A stretch of 64,000 bases of DNA from Talinum fruticosum (GCA_021018815.1 JAITYX010000010.1:10022091-10086090), one strand, 5' to 3'. Numbered from the stretch's first letter, positions 1-12,134 are shown. The notes: a model not told the origin generated them from the sequence alone. Program-made: numbers and translations.

Positions 1-289
1 GAGCGAAAGGGAGGTATGAAAAGCACGAATCTCCTAAGTTTCCCTCTTTCTCAAGGATTTCCCTTCCCTCTTCTCCTCCACATTATGGGACTTGGAGATT
101 TAAGTACAGCACATGAGTGTGTTTCGAGATTTCATGAAAGAATCGTGAACTTCTAAATAACAGTCTATCTATGTGATCGTAACCTCATGAGCTCATTGCG
201 GTAGAACTTTTTGTGTATTCAATAAGCATGATGCAATTAGTAACTGTTCTATAATTTTCTTCACTAAGACTAATGGTTTTGGATAACAG
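1..289 (+). other. Probable intron of the ABCG gene, no exon assigned
   Basis: The first assigned exon begins at 290 after an AG acceptor and starts in mid-codon, so the gene continues upstream. The opening bases could be the tail of an earlier exon followed by a GT donor near base 13, but this is too short to support. Otherwise I see only AT-rich intron-like DNA here. Confidence 0.5.
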
Positions 290-926
290 GCCATTTCTAT
301 TGGAGGATTAAAGTGCTCCCTGCAGACAGATTACATTCTGAGAGTAACTGTTTGACCAGATCTGCCTTTTCATTGTCGACTATTAGGTTAGCCTAGCCAC
401 TTGCCATTCATTCACTATTTACTTCTTGACAGATTCTTGGACTTGATGTCTGTGCTGAGACTATTGTGGGAGATGCCATGAGAAGAGGCATCTCAGGTGG
501 TCAAAAGAAAAGATTGACCACAGGTGTGTAATTATGACAATTATCTACCTTCAAACTTAAAAACAATGCGCATCTTCACTCTGAAAAACTGTAGCTTTAA
601 TATAGGGTTGATTGAAATACACAGGTGAGATGATTGTTGGCCCTGCAAAAGCTCTCTTCATGGATGAGATAACAAATGGATTAGATAGCTCCACTGCATT
701 TCAGGTTGTTTCATGTATCCAACAGCTAGTCCATATAACAGATGCTACTGCACTAATCGCACTTCTTCAGCCTGCACCAGAAACCTTTGATCTGTTTGAT
801 GATGTAATCTTGATGGCAGACGGAAAGATTTTTGTATCATGGATCCCGTGATTGTGTTCTGGGATTTTTGAGGATTGTGGTTTTAGATGTCCACCAAGGA
901 AGGGAGTAGCTGACTTTCTCCAAGAG
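290..926 (+). other. ABCG nucleotide-binding domain 1, C-terminal half (3 exons)
   Basis: The exons at 290-343, 433-523 and 625-926 encode, in order, [23 protein letters not shown], the ABC signature [12 protein letters not shown], the Walker B stretch ALFMDEIT, the D-loop NGLDSST and the LLQPAPET segment normal for PDR NBD1. Walker A lies upstream of the window. After DGKIF the frame is wrong for about 13 codons and contains TGA (849-851). It then recovers at EDCGFRCPPRKGVADFLQE. An extra base near 832 and a missing T near 868 explain this exactly. Confidence 0.8.
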
Positions 927-1027
927 GTAATGATTTAAAATCTTATATCCAATAGATCACATTTATCATCAGGTAGTGGTTACCATTCTCCAAGAAATAG
1001 ATAACTTTCTTTTGCTGCTTGTAACAG

Positions 1028-4000
1028 GTTATTTCAAGAAAGGATCAGCAACAGTACTGGTGTCATGAGGAACCATATAGCTATGTCTCTATAGATCTAT
1101 TCCATGAGAAATTCAAAACATCTCCCATTGGGAAAATTTTGTATGAGGAGGTTTCATGTCCACATGTTAAAACTCAAGGTGATGAGAATGCCATCTGCTT
1201 CTCCAAGTTTTCTCTTCCGAAGTGGAAGCTTTTTAGAGCATGCTTGTCGAGGGAGTTCCTTCTTATGAAAAGGAACTCCTTTGTGTACGCGTTTAAGTTC
1301 ACTCAGGTTATTTTTCTTGTGCTTTTGCAAATTTTCTTTTTCTTTTCCTTGTCTTTTAACTAGTTGTCTCAAAATGCTGCTCTCTGTTGCATGAACTATT
1401 TATTTCACTTGCTTGTGAAGCTTCAATTAGGCCAATGACTTCCAAAATGCAAAGTTTGACTTCTAGATATATAAGCATGCTGCTAATTCTAGGGTGAGAC
1501 ATTCCTGTGCAAAAATATGGCAAGACAAATTCCTTTACAGGTGACTTTCTAAAGGTTTTCAGGTGTTTAATGATGGAGTGATGTTTTTAATTAGCGGGTG
1601 ACCAATAACTTGGGGGTGACTTTCAAATGAATTATTAGATGTTTTTCTTTTAATTTTGTATACAGGAAGCCGCTTAGCATTACGTTAAAGGCCAATTTAA
1701 AATGTGTTCTGGGCATATGCAGAGGGGCTTACATCAGAGAAACGTCCAACTTAGATTTGTATTCCTCTCACACTCTTATCTGCATTGCTCTTTATGTCCT
1801 GTACTATCTGTTCAATATGTTTGTGTGTTCTGGAATATCCTTCGTTCAGCTCTAGCCAAAGGTGGTAAATTACTGCTGCAACTGCCAAGTTTGTGTTTGC
1901 TGCTGCTTCTAGAGCCACTGTTGCTGCATCAAATCTGCCTAATTTACAGTTCTAAGCTTCTCATAGATTCATCAACACAGATTGCATCAGTCTTTATATC
2001 CTGGACTATCTGTTCAATATGTTTGTGTGTTCCAGAATATCCTTTGTTCAGCTCTAGCCAGCTGTGGTAAATTACTGCTGTAACTGCCTAGAAAGTTTTG
2101 TGCTTGCTCCTGCTTCTAGAGTCTCTGTTGTTGTATCAAATCTGCCTAATTTACACTTCTAAGCTTCTCATAGATTTATCAACACAGATTATTAGAAAAC
2201 TCATTGGTTACTCTTAGGTGAATATCCATCTCACCCTAAAAATATTAGTCATTCCATAATTTCACATAAATATATCCATATCACATATCACACTATCTCT
2301 TAGCCTCTTAGGTGAGGTAGTTTTATGCAAGACCTACTATAAATGTTAGCCAGACTTAGGCAAGACCATGTGACACAATGTCTGTATTTGTAGAGCTTGA
2401 TTTAACTCCTGTCTAATTTTTCATTTTAAAATTTTCCATGCAGTTGGTCATCATGTCTCTAATAGCGATGACAGTATTCTTACGGACTCAGATGCGCATT
2501 GACATTCTTCATACAAATAATTATTTGGGGGCTCTGTTCTATGGTCTGTTCATGATTCTTGTTGATGGGTATCCAGAATTGTCAATGACTATCACCAGAC
2601 TTCCTGTTTTCTTCAAACAGAGAGACCTTAACTTTTATCCAGCTTGGGCCTATGCAATTCCAGCCACTGTTCTAAAGATACCTCTGTCCATTTTGGCAGC
2701 ATTTTTGTGGACAGCAATTACTTATTACACCATTGGATACACTCCAGAGGTTGGAAGGTGAGTTTTGCAGGAGTCCAAAGTGCTGAATGTGCATCACCTA
2801 GTTTGAGTTTTAACCTGAAAATTTCCTTTGCCAACAATGTAAACTTCTTGAATTTACAGCCACTCCTCATAACCAGACAATTTTATGACTGTCCATGCCA
2901 TTCCTGATAATATATGATGGTCGGTTCTGTCTTGTATTCTTACTTCCTCAAAAATTGTGGCTTTGCTCTATGGACTATGGAGATTACAGCTTATTCTCTG
3001 CTACTTTTTCAGGTTTTTTCGCCAATTCCTACTACTCTCCGGAGTGCATTTTGCAGCAATATCCTTGTTCCGGTTCTTTGCAGTTTTCTTCCAAACAATG
3101 CTTGCTGCTAATTTTGCTTCTGTTCTCTTTGTGCTGTTTGTTTTCATATTCAGCGGATTCATAATACCACTATGTAAGACTGTTAATCAAGTTTAACTTA
3201 ACCATCTTTTACAGCCATATGACACATTTTCTGACTCTGTTTTTGCCTGCAGCTTCTTTGCCAGGTTGGCTGAAATGGGGATTTTGGGTTTCACCTCTTT
3301 CCTATGGGGAGATAGGTCTCTCTGTAAATGAATTTCTTGCTCCAAGGTGGCAGAAGGTATAACAACTGTTAGGGATGTTAACTGTGATGAATCCTTCAAA
3401 TTACAGGGTTGACCTACTAACTAAACATCAGAAATTGACCCTCAAAATCAATGACGTTTTAAAGGATATATTTCAAAAATTGTTGTGAAGATTATTTCTT
3501 CATTGCTGTTGCATGAACATAGTATTGTGTTACCATTTACTGTTGATGAAAGATGGCCATTAGAGGTGAAAATATGTTAGCAGTGTGCTCATGCTCCTCT
3601 TGTTTTTATCGCTACATGAACCTTACAGCAGTCTTTTTGTTGAGGTGGGTTTACTGAAAGTATCTGTTGCCATTTTTTTGTATTGGCTTGCTGATTTCCA
3701 TCCTTGTAGATTTTACCCTCAAATAAAACAATGGGGCAAGAAGTTCTTCAATCCCGTGGACTCAAGTTTGATGATTACTATTTCTGGGTTTCAGTTACTG
3801 CTTTATTTGAGTTTTCCATACTTTGTAATGTTGGGTATACTTTAGCCTTGACTTTCTTGAAGGGTGAGACCATCATTTATTTGTTATTTTTTCAAAACAA
3901 AAAGGTAAAATATGTCATTGTGTTATTGATTTTGTGGTTCCTTCTTTATATTTCCAGCTCCGGGAACTTTTGCAGCAATCATCGCACAAGAAAAGCTATC

Positions 4001-4092
4001 TCAGTTACAAGGATTGGAAGATCCCAGAGAAACACATAGGACCACTTGTTCAAAGAGTTCTGGCCTCAGAAATAACACAGAGCCCAGTAAAG
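1028..4092 (+). other. ABCG transmembrane domain 1 and linker (6 exons)
   Basis: The exons at 1028-1306, 2444-2757, 3013-3173, 3253-3356, 3710-3863 and 3958-4092 read without interruption. Recognisable pieces are [70 protein letters not shown], then RFFRQFLLL and [20 protein letters not shown]. The long hydrophobic runs are membrane helices. The linker exon at 3958-4092 ([19 protein letters not shown]) leads into NBD2. Typical PDR signature blocks are present and in order. Confidence 0.8.
1781..2190 (+). repeat. Tandem duplication of about 202 bp inside an ABCG intron
   Basis: The copies 1781-1982 and 1983-2190 share long stretches such as the one beginning ACTATCTGTTCAATATGTTT and the shared end at ATCAACACAGATT. 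They differ by scattered substitutions and small indels, so the duplication is not very recent. It lies in the 1307-2443 intron and does not touch an exon. Confidence 0.75.
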
Positions 4093-4226
4093 GTCTGAAA
4101 CTTTTGTTCTTGTTTTTCATTTTTTTTAAGGGTAGTGCTTATGTGCACTCTTTTCCACATGACAATTTTTTCTTGCTCGTATTTTGTCTATCCATTACCT
4201 GAAAAAACTACTGCTAATCATGGCAG

Positions 4227-6206
4227 GCAACATGGTTTTGCCTTTCCAACCCCTTACTATGACGTTTCACAATGTGCAATGTTACATTGATACTCCTTTG
4301 GTAATCTTAAAACTCAATTTCTCCAACATTAGATCCCTTAACAAGTAATCCAAAATCACTCAGAACATATAATTTTTTAAAATTGTTTTCTGGCCTCAGG
4401 AAATGAGAAAGCAGAGCTTTACTGACAAGAAACTCCAACTTCTCAATGATGTTACTGGTGCTTTAAGGCCGGGTGTTCTTACAGCGTTGATGGGTGTCAG
4501 TGGAGCTGGGAAGACAACTCTTCTAGATGTTATTGCTGGCAGGAAAACTAGTGGCACTATTGAAGGTGAAATTCGAATTGGAGGATATTCGAAGGTTCAG
4601 GATACATTTGCCCGGATATCTGGATATTGTGAGCAAACAGACATACATTCTCCACAAATGACTGTTGAGGAATCTTTAATTTTTTCTGCATGGCTATGGC
4701 TTGATGGTGATATTGATTCAAAGACCAAAACTGTATGTTTGTGTTGACAAGGAAGAAAATCAAAATTCTTGGTCTACTTATTTTCTTGCATAGCTTTCCT
4801 GAACCATTTTCAATGTGTGCTCAGGAATTTGTCAACAAGGTCTTGGAAACGATTGAGCTTAATGAAGTCAAAGATTCTTTGGTTGGCATACCTGGTGTCA
4901 GTGGTCTATCAACTGAGCAGCGTAAGCGGCTGACTATTGCAGTGGAGCTTGTTGCCAACCCATCAATTTTATTTATGGATGAGCCTACTACCGGTCTTGA
5001 TGCAAGAGCAGCTGCCATTGTTATGCGAGCAGTGAAGAATGTGGTTGTTACTGGTAGAACTGTTGTTTGTCCATCCACCAACCAAGTATTGACATATTTG
5101 AAGCATTTGATGAGGTAAGAAAACTTCTTCTTTTGAGAGGAAGATTTTGATGTCAAAGCAGAGATAAAGGTGACATGTGATAGATAATTAATTAGCTGGA
5201 TGATACAGAATTATTCTACATCAGAATCCAATGAACAGTCCTTGAAGCAAGATAAAGCATGTATAAATACAGTATAATGAAGCTCCCCAACTATTTTTTG
5301 GCCTGCACTCAGGCTCTATTTCTTCTTTTGTTTTTTAGGGTGACTTTAGGTCTCGGTTCATCTCAACTTCTGAGGCATCAAGGGTTCAGAGATCTACATT
5401 GGTAACACCACATCTGTTAATGAGGGTGATTGACATAGACAAACTACATGCAGCTTTTAAGGCAGCTATTTGCAGCCAGAACCTGTAACCCACAGATTTT
5501 TATCTGCTGAATAAGTTGGTCAAAATTAACATGTAATTATGGTAATTGTGTAATGCAACCATTTCATGATGTCGCGGGTGTGGTTTTACTAATAGCTTTT
5601 TACATTGTATCTTATGAATCTCTCAATTTCGGCCCCTACTGTTATGTTTAATCTGGAAGCCTTCATTGTGATGTCATTTTAAATATGAGAGCAAAATTTG
5701 AATTCCTTCCATTCTGCAATGATCTTGTCACTGATGTCAAAATTTTCTTCTAAGGTGGCTGTATTCTTAATTCCACTCTTTCTGTCCCATTTTTCCAAGT
5801 TGTGAACCCCCTTTTCCCCCTGAGGACACTGATAAGGTAGCGTGTAAATTACTGCAGTTGATTCTTTTGAGATCTGGTGGGCGAATCATATATTCTGGAC
5901 CATTGGGCCAGCATTCAAGCAAGGTTATTGAGTATTTTCAGGTTAGATTTTTCATTATATCCCTTTCCTTCGCCGGGTCCTCACGTACCTTAATCTAACG
6001 GTTGTCACCATCAGATATATTTTCTTCCTGAACCTTTTTGCTACAAATTCCCTCTTTGGAATTTATTGACAGAATATACCTGGGGTGCCAAAAGTCCGAA
6101 ATAGTTACAATCCGGCAACATGGATGTTAGAGATCACTTCTGCATCAGCTGAAATTGAGTTTGGCATTGACTTTGCAGAATTTTACCATAACTCTGTTCT
6201 ATATCA
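4227..6206 (+). other. ABCG nucleotide-binding domain 2 (5 exons), frameshifted at the H-loop
   Basis: The exons are 4227-4300, 4400-4732, 4825-5114, 5858-5941 and 6073-6206. Walker A is GVSGAGKTT from about 4493. The second signature [20 protein letters not shown] and Walker [18 protein letters not shown] follow in the 4825 exon. After GRTVVC the family continues TIHQPS, but here one base is missing between 5070 and 5071. The next 45 bases read out of frame although their DNA still matches the H-loop region in another frame. Downstream exons are back in the normal phase, reading [22 protein letters not shown] and NPATWMLE. The H-loop histidine is needed for ATP hydrolysis in NBD2, so the lesion should inactivate the protein. 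Confidence 0.8.
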
Positions 6207-8388
6207 GTAAGTGCTTTTTCTTAATTCAATGCCACGTTTATGACATGCAAGTAATCAAAGCGGCTGCAAAAGGTGGCCAACTATGTCGATAGATATAGTT
6301 TGGTTGCATATAGTGATTGTAGAAATGCTAGTTAGGCATCAAATCATTTGCTTTAGTGCTTAAATACTAGTATGTTACTTTGTCCTTATCAAAATATATT
6401 TTCTGAATGTATTTTTCCTCTGCTTATGCTTTATGGTGAAGGTAATGCAAAATAGCACAATAATTTCATATTCCCCCTCATAGTAACAGTAGAACAGGAT
6501 GGGCCTTTGGAGGTCATTTTTTGCTGAAGCAGAAAATTCACTCATTTGACTATGGTGGATAGATAAAGGAATATGATTTATTTAACAGGTACCACATGTC
6601 CAGAGACATTTTCAAAATTTCAAATACAATCCTCACCATCTGGTTGGGGGTCAAAGATTTTAAATATGCAATTTGATATATAAACCTTGTACTTTAGACC
6701 TGAAATTTTAGTCCCTCCCATTCCCTGGTATCCTACTAATGGTTTGGTTGACCTACTGTTATTTTGGGTTGGTACCTAACTGTACAATACCTGAATGCAA
6801 AAATCTTGTTGTACTCTATGCTACCTCTAGATGGTACAGTTATCTCGATTTGGACTTGAACATTTGGAGTTCTCATATATTGAGACTGTACATTTCTTAG
6901 ACATAGTCCATCCTTGTTCTTTTTCAATAATACAACACCATGCACTATTGATCTTGCTAAAACAGGGTTTGTGGAGATCCAAATGTGGGCAATCTTGTCT
7001 CTATGATAGAGAGGCTGTTCTCCCTGGTTTTGTTTTAATATAAACAATAATTCTGTTTTCGTATTTTTCTGGGGTTCTTTGCTGGCTCTTGGTGATGACT
7101 TCTGCACAATCATATGGGGGCTGCAATATCAGAGATACATGTGCAATAGGCTTGCTTTACTGATGCTTCCTGTTTGGATACAATATGAACAGTTTGATGA
7201 GCTTACCTGTTAAATTCAGGAAAAACGAAGAGTTAGCAAAGCAGCTAAGTACACCGTCTCCTGGTTCAAAGGATCTCTACTTCGATACCCGCTTTTCACA
7301 GTATAAATCTGTTTGGGAACAGTATAAATCTTGCTTGTGGAAACAACAGTTGTCTTACTGGAGAAGCCCTTCATACAATTTGGTCCGCCTCAGGTTTGCC
7401 ATATTTTCATCTCTTATTTTCGGGTTGCTGTTTTGGAAGCAGGGGAGAAGCATGTAAGTTGGCTATTTTCCTAGTATCACTGTGTTTTATGTGACTCTTC
7501 AAGTAACCGAACTAAAGACTAACAACAAACTTCCCCTACCCCCAATCTCTGTCGTTTTGTTACAACTGATGCCTGCATTGTATTTTTTTTTTTTTTAAAT
7601 TTAGACAGTTAATATTTTGTTCAATATGTGGTTTAGCTATCAGTTGGGTGTTCAACTTTTACAGCATATTGTCCCGAGTTTCCTTGTTTGGTCTTCTTGA
7701 CGGTTTGCTTTCTGTATATGATTATATTTGATTGTGCTAATTTTCTATTTGATTCATCAAAAAAATTTCTAGTTGATTTCTGATTGAGAATATGTTCCTA
7801 ATCTTATACAGTTATATGTTCTATTTAATTATTTTGTTCTTTGAAATGGCAGTGAAAATCAGCAGAGTTTGTTCACAGTATTTGGTGCCATGTTTTCTGC
7901 TGTGAACTTATTGGGAGTGAACAATTGTTCTAGTGTGCTTCCATACATAGCAACAGAAAGAACTGTTGTGTATCGGGAAAGATTTGCAGGGATGTATTCT
8001 TCATGGGCTTATTCTTTTGCACAGGTATTCTGATCCTTTGCATTTTTTAATTCCATCAAATCTTTTATTCAATTCAAAAGAATCTGAATAAACCTGAAAA
8101 TTTAGAAAGAGCTACTCTTTTTCAAGTCACTGTTTTTCCCTTGTCATTCCAAAATTAATTAATTGGCATGATTTTTTCGGATCCATTTAAGTAGTGATTC
8201 TTTTTATTTTGGAACATCGTACTCTTTGTGTTTACACTTGCCTCCTTTAGTCAAACCAGACCAAACCAATTTCCAGATCCCACCTAATTAGATTCTTTTC
8301 CCTTTTTCTCAGTGGTGGCTGTGGTGGTAGGGGCGCTTTAGAGTGCATAGCCTTAATCCTGAATCGCAAAATGGTTGTTCCTTTGGAC

Positions 8389-8847
8389 TGATGTAGGACG
8401 CTCTGAGAACAATTTTTACGGAAAGGGGTGAATGTACGACGCTCTGAGAGCAATTCCTACGGAAAAGGGTGGTTCACACAGAACCAATCAATCTCACACA
8501 CAGAAACTCAAAACTCAATATCAATTCTTATTCACCGTCTTAATTCTCCAATTACATAAAGGCGTTTATATAGTTAAGAGATTAACTAATATTAGGAAAC
8601 CTAAACATAAGATATAGAATATAAAAGGATAGAAATATGTAACTTAATATTATCCTAATGAACTAGGAAACTAAATCTTGATAAAATACTACTAAATATC
8701 TTTATTTTGACCCCTCTAAAATACCATATATTATCCTATACGAAATTAATATAAAAATATCATTAAAGTACACTAATTTTTCATATCCAAGATTATTTTC
8801 GAATGTCCTTATTTTAGGCTTTGTTCTTTTTATCTTCATCTCCATTA
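8389..8847 (-). repeat. 3' LTR (left copy) of the PDS5-carrying retroelement
   Basis: About 459 bp, starting TGATGTAGGACGCTCTGAG on the plus strand. It matches 10286-10738 along its length, with a 6-bp length difference and scattered substitutions. Its first 70 bases contain a short internal repeat (GGACGCTCTGAG, then CGACGCTCTGAGAGC). Confidence 0.88.
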
Positions 8848-9179
8848 TTCTCCCCAGGTTGAAAAAATCATCCTCAAATTTTGTATAATCCAACAAAGAA
8901 ACAACACCTTTATTCCAATACATATATGAAAAAACTCTGATGCTTTCAAATTCTCTAAGAAAAGTAGCAATTGTATCAATGGATGTAGTCCATAGCAACT
9001 AAAAATTTTGCGGAGATGAATAAATCAACGTGTTCAAATTTTCCTATAGACGCCGGCACGTGTTGAAATTCTCTACACCAAAACTGATGATAACCATGGT
9101 GATCTTCTTTATCTTGGTCAATATCAATAGCATTATCAGCTTCAACTTCTAATTCCATGTTACCACTTATATGAGAAGA

Positions 9180-9945
9180 TAAGTACCCTCGTGGTTCATG
9201 TTGCCTATTGTTACTTTGATTCTCCTCCACTTGAGAAACCAAATTAGTTGAGTAAGTAGTCCAACTTGCAGTGCACATGCCTTCAAAACATGTTTATTGA
9301 CAACTTGAGCAGCATGTGGTGTACGAGATAGAATTGAAACCATAAATTCCACTAGGAAGTCATCGGCTTCTTCAAGAAGACCATTGAAAATAGATTTTAT
9401 GTGGGAAAGTATGGATGGTAGATGACAATCTTTAATGGATGCAAGAAGATAATGAAAAATATCCAACCACAAGCATCATATTCAAGATCTAACATTACAA
9501 GATAAGACTTAATCTTAGTCATAATCTCAAGTATATGGAGTCTCTTATTGTATGATCGGCGAGCCATGTCATCTATGTTCCGATAAGATGATATGATTAG
9601 TTTAAAAACCTTTTTCATAGACTGGTCATCAAAAGGTGGATCAGGTGCATAGATTCACTGTGAAAGGCAGGAAGCAAGAGAAGATATTTAGAAACCTGAA
9701 TGTGTGCATTAGTATGATTTAAGAGGGCTTCAGAGATTAATACTACTTTTATTGTGACTAGTGCGTCTTCTATGGCCTTTGAAGGTGATTGTTGTACTTG
9801 AGACAAAAGGTCTCCAAGTTTATCCAACAATCCAAAGAGACCATTAGAAGATGACAGGGGAGTAAGTAATTGTGTGCCAACTTTGAAAAGTTGACAGGGA
9901 AGTTCTTTCTTCAATAACAATGCTGGTTTGAGTGTCACCCCCAAC
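9180..9945 (-). pseudogene. Fragment of sister-chromatid cohesion protein PDS5, carried inside the LTR element
   Basis: PDS5 is a HEAT-repeat cohesin regulator. On the minus strand from 9945 downward the translation reads KPALLLKKELPCQL, TQLLTPLSSSNGLF and LLSQVQQSPSKAIEDALV. After a frame change it reads APDPPFDDQSMKKVFKLI, RRSYNKRLHILEIMTKIKSY and LVMLDLEYDA. After another change it gives DIFHYLLASIKDCHLPSIL and LEEADDFLVEFMVSIL. These follow the N-terminal part of plant PDS5 proteins in order, as I recall the family. A pyrimidine-rich stretch ending CCTTTCACAG sits at the first break and looks like an intron remnant. That would mean capture of genomic DNA or unspliced RNA. It is decayed, with at least two frameshifts and no start or stop, and is not expected to make protein. 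Confidence 0.7.
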
Positions 9946-10285
9946 AAATTAACAAGCAAGGTAGAGAACGTAGAGACATATGGGAACAATAAGCATGTCG
10001 TGAAAAGTACCAGCATACCTAGTCAAAGGTGACAGGACAGAGCCTCTTTTTTTGTTATTTTTGGGGAAAATTCAAACTTTAAGATATGTGGGCAGCGGAA
10101 TTAGAATTGGTTTAAAAATCAAAACTTAAAAATGGACAAATTGGGCATAATTAGGATTTATGAGCAGGAGCAAAAGATATGATATGGACCGGAGCAAATT
10201 GGGGACTGTGTGGGGAGATTTGGGCATAAATTAGAAGAAAAAGGAAAGTGAGAGCGGCTCAGATCGGAAAACTCTGATACCAAGT

Positions 10286-10738
10286 TGATGTAGGACGCTC
10301 TGAGAGCAATTTCAATGGAAAGGGGTGAATGTAGGACGCTCTGTTCCTACCGAAAAGGGTGCCTCACATAGAACTAATCAATCTCACACACAAAAACTCA
10401 AAACTCAATATCAATTCTTATTCATAATCTTAATTCTCCAATTACATTAAGGGGTTTATATAGTTAAGAGATTAACTAATATTAGGAAACCAAAGATAAG
10501 ATATAGAATATAAAAGGATAGAAATATATAATCTAATATTATCCTAATGAACTTGGAAACTAAATCTTGATAAAATACTACTAAATATCTTTATTTTGAC
10601 CCTTCTAAAATACCATATATATTATCCTATACGAAATTATCATAAAAATATCATTAAATTACAATAATTTTTCATATCCAAGATTATTCTCAAATGTCCT
10701 TATTTTAGGCTTTGTTTCTTTTATTTTCATCTCCATCA
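10286..10738 (-). repeat. 5' LTR (right copy) of the PDS5-carrying retroelement
   Basis: About 453 bp, beginning TGATGTAGGACGCTCTGAG and ending CTCCATCA on the plus strand, followed directly by the target duplication TGGAC. The primer-binding site lies just outside it at 10270-10283, which fixes this copy as the 5' LTR on the minus strand. Confidence 0.88.
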
Positions 10739-11832
10739 TGGACCCTTGAGTTAAAATGAAGAGTCATATTCCTGGGGAAAAAGGATTATTTGGTGAGGTA
10801 TTTTGCTTTACTATTGACCTCAACTGACCTTTGAAGCTGCTAGAAAACAAATATCGCACTAGTCATTTGAGTGCTTTTATTCGCAGTTTCTGTTTCTAAG
10901 GTTTATGTGTAGCATTCCTTCATTTGTTTGCCCCACTGATGTAGCTGCTAACTATGTCACAAGAACTGGACCCTATTAATGTTGAATGTCGTGTGTCATA
11001 TTGGACTCAACTATTAATTGAAAATTTTAATATGTTTTAGGCTCAATATGATGTGTCGACGATTCATCCACTCGTCCAAGTATCAAGTGTCAGACATAAG
11101 TACTTGGAGCAAAAATGAAGAGTCCATATAACATACACTGTTGATCATGCAGGTCTCTGTTGAGGTTCCTTACCTTTTTTCTGTGGCTTTAATATTCACT
11201 GTTATCACATACCCGATGATTGGGTACTACTCGTCTGCCTACAAGGTTTTATGGTACTTCTATGCCATGTTCTGTACCTTGCTGTACTTCAATTACATGG
11301 GTATGATGCTTGTGGCATTGACACCAAATTACCAACTGGCCTCTATCATATCCTCGGCTATCTACTCGATGTTCAATCTGTTTTCTGGATTTTTAGTCCC
11401 TCAACCGGTAAGCTATTACTTTCAAATGTTGCTTTGAAGTAATGCACAACATTTGTTATCCACATTGAATTATTTTTCTTTCCTGGAGTATCTTTTTTTC
11501 CTTTTCTTTTGTTTTTTTTTTATAAGGAATGTAAAGATCTAACATTTAGGACTTTGTTCTTGCAGCATATACCAAAGTGGTGGTTGTGGCTATATTATTT
11601 ATGCCCTGCATCTTGGACTCTAAATGGTCTTCTTTCTTCGCAATATGGAGATATACACAAAGAAATAACTGTATTTGGGGAAACTACAACAGTGGCTTCT
11701 TTTATAAAAGATTACTTTGGATTCCATCACGATCATCTGGGCATTGTTGCTGTTGTCTTGGTCATGTTTCTCTTGACATTTGCATCGCTTTTTGCATGTC
11801 TTATTGGAAAGCTCAACTTCCAGAGGAGATAA

Positions 11833-12134
11833 TGAGGGCACCACAACAATGCAATCTGAGATGATTTTTTACATTCTTGTCATGTCAGGACACATGCAAT
11901 TTGGGTCTCATCTATGGGGAAGTATCAACTATACAACAACAACATCTTATCTCTATCAATAGGGAGATCGATTTCAAAAGACCAAGGAACCATCAACTAT
12001 TTTGATCGATTTCAAAAGACCAAGGAACCATCAACTATGTTATGTTATGTTAAACGTGAAAAACTTGGTGGTATTTATTAAGTGTTTTCTTCTTCCAGCA
12101 ATTAAGATTGTTATGAAAATCATTTAGACTTGAA
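11833..12134 (+). other. Probable ABCG 3' UTR with a 38-bp tandem duplication
   Basis: No coding sequence is visible. The 38-bp unit starting GATCGATTTCAAAAGACCAA occurs at 11966-12003 and again at 12004-12041, nearly identical. The 3' UTR call rests only on its position after the stop codon. Confidence 0.5.

Larger units (their letters stand above)
8389..10738 (-). mobile_element. Non-autonomous LTR retroelement with captured PDS5 fragment
   Basis: Two direct repeats (8389-8847 and 10286-10738, about 455 bp, only lightly diverged) flank a 1438-bp interior. The element ends are TGATG and CATCA, the left copy ending CATTA. A perfect 5-bp target duplication, TGGAC, lies at 8384-8388 and 10739-10743. 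On the minus strand the base just inside the right LTR starts TTGGTATCAGAGT (10270-10283), matching the usual initiator-Met tRNA primer-binding site. The purine run GGGGAGAA lies next to the left LTR, as a polypurine tract should. The element therefore reads right to left, antisense to the ABCG gene. No gag, protease, RT or integrase is visible, so it must have been mobilised in trans. Confidence 0.88.
290..11832 (+). pseudogene. Full-size ABCG (PDR-type) ABC transporter, 5'-truncated by window, two coding lesions
   Basis: PDR/ABCG proteins are plasma-membrane ATP-driven exporters with the order NBD1-TMD1-NBD2-TMD2. I assign 18 exons by translation and GT-AG borders: 290-343, 433-523, 625-926, 1028-1306, 2444-2757, 3013-3173, 3253-3356, 3710-3863, 3958-4092, 4227-4300, 4400-4732, 4825-5114, 5858-5941, 6073-6206, 7220-7453, 7853-8024, 11153-11407, 11566-11832. 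The protein ends KLNFQRR, as is usual in the family. TMD1 and TMD2 resemble the Arabidopsis ABCG33/ABCG37 (PDR5/PDR9) group; this sub-group call comes from memory of family sequences. Lesions: paired out-of-frame indels near 832 and 868 leave an in-frame TGA at 849-851, and one base is missing at 5070/5071, just before the NBD2 H-loop. I therefore call it a pseudogene. Sequencing error is the main alternative. Nothing in the sequence identifies a substrate. Confidence 0.8.
7220..11832 (+). other. ABCG transmembrane domain 2 (4 exons) with an LTR element in the third intron
   Basis: The exon at 7220-7453 reads ELAKQLSTPSPGSKDLYF and WKQQLSYWRSPSYNLVR. The exon at 7853-8024 has [20 protein letters not shown] and [15 protein letters not shown], the 11153-11407 exon EVPYLFS and [13 protein letters not shown], and the 11566-11832 exon [25 protein letters not shown] and the C-terminal KLNFQRR before TAA. 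All four read open. The 8025-11152 intron is about 3.1 kb because of the 8389-10738 retroelement; without that element it would be about 0.8 kb. Confidence 0.82.

Noticed and set aside
6736..7113. 125-codon minus-strand frame inside an ABCG intron
   Set aside because: No recognisable domain, and it lies in intron DNA between well-supported exons.
8247..8453. Frames across the left border of the LTR element
   Set aside because: They run across the insertion border and have no protein similarity that I can see.
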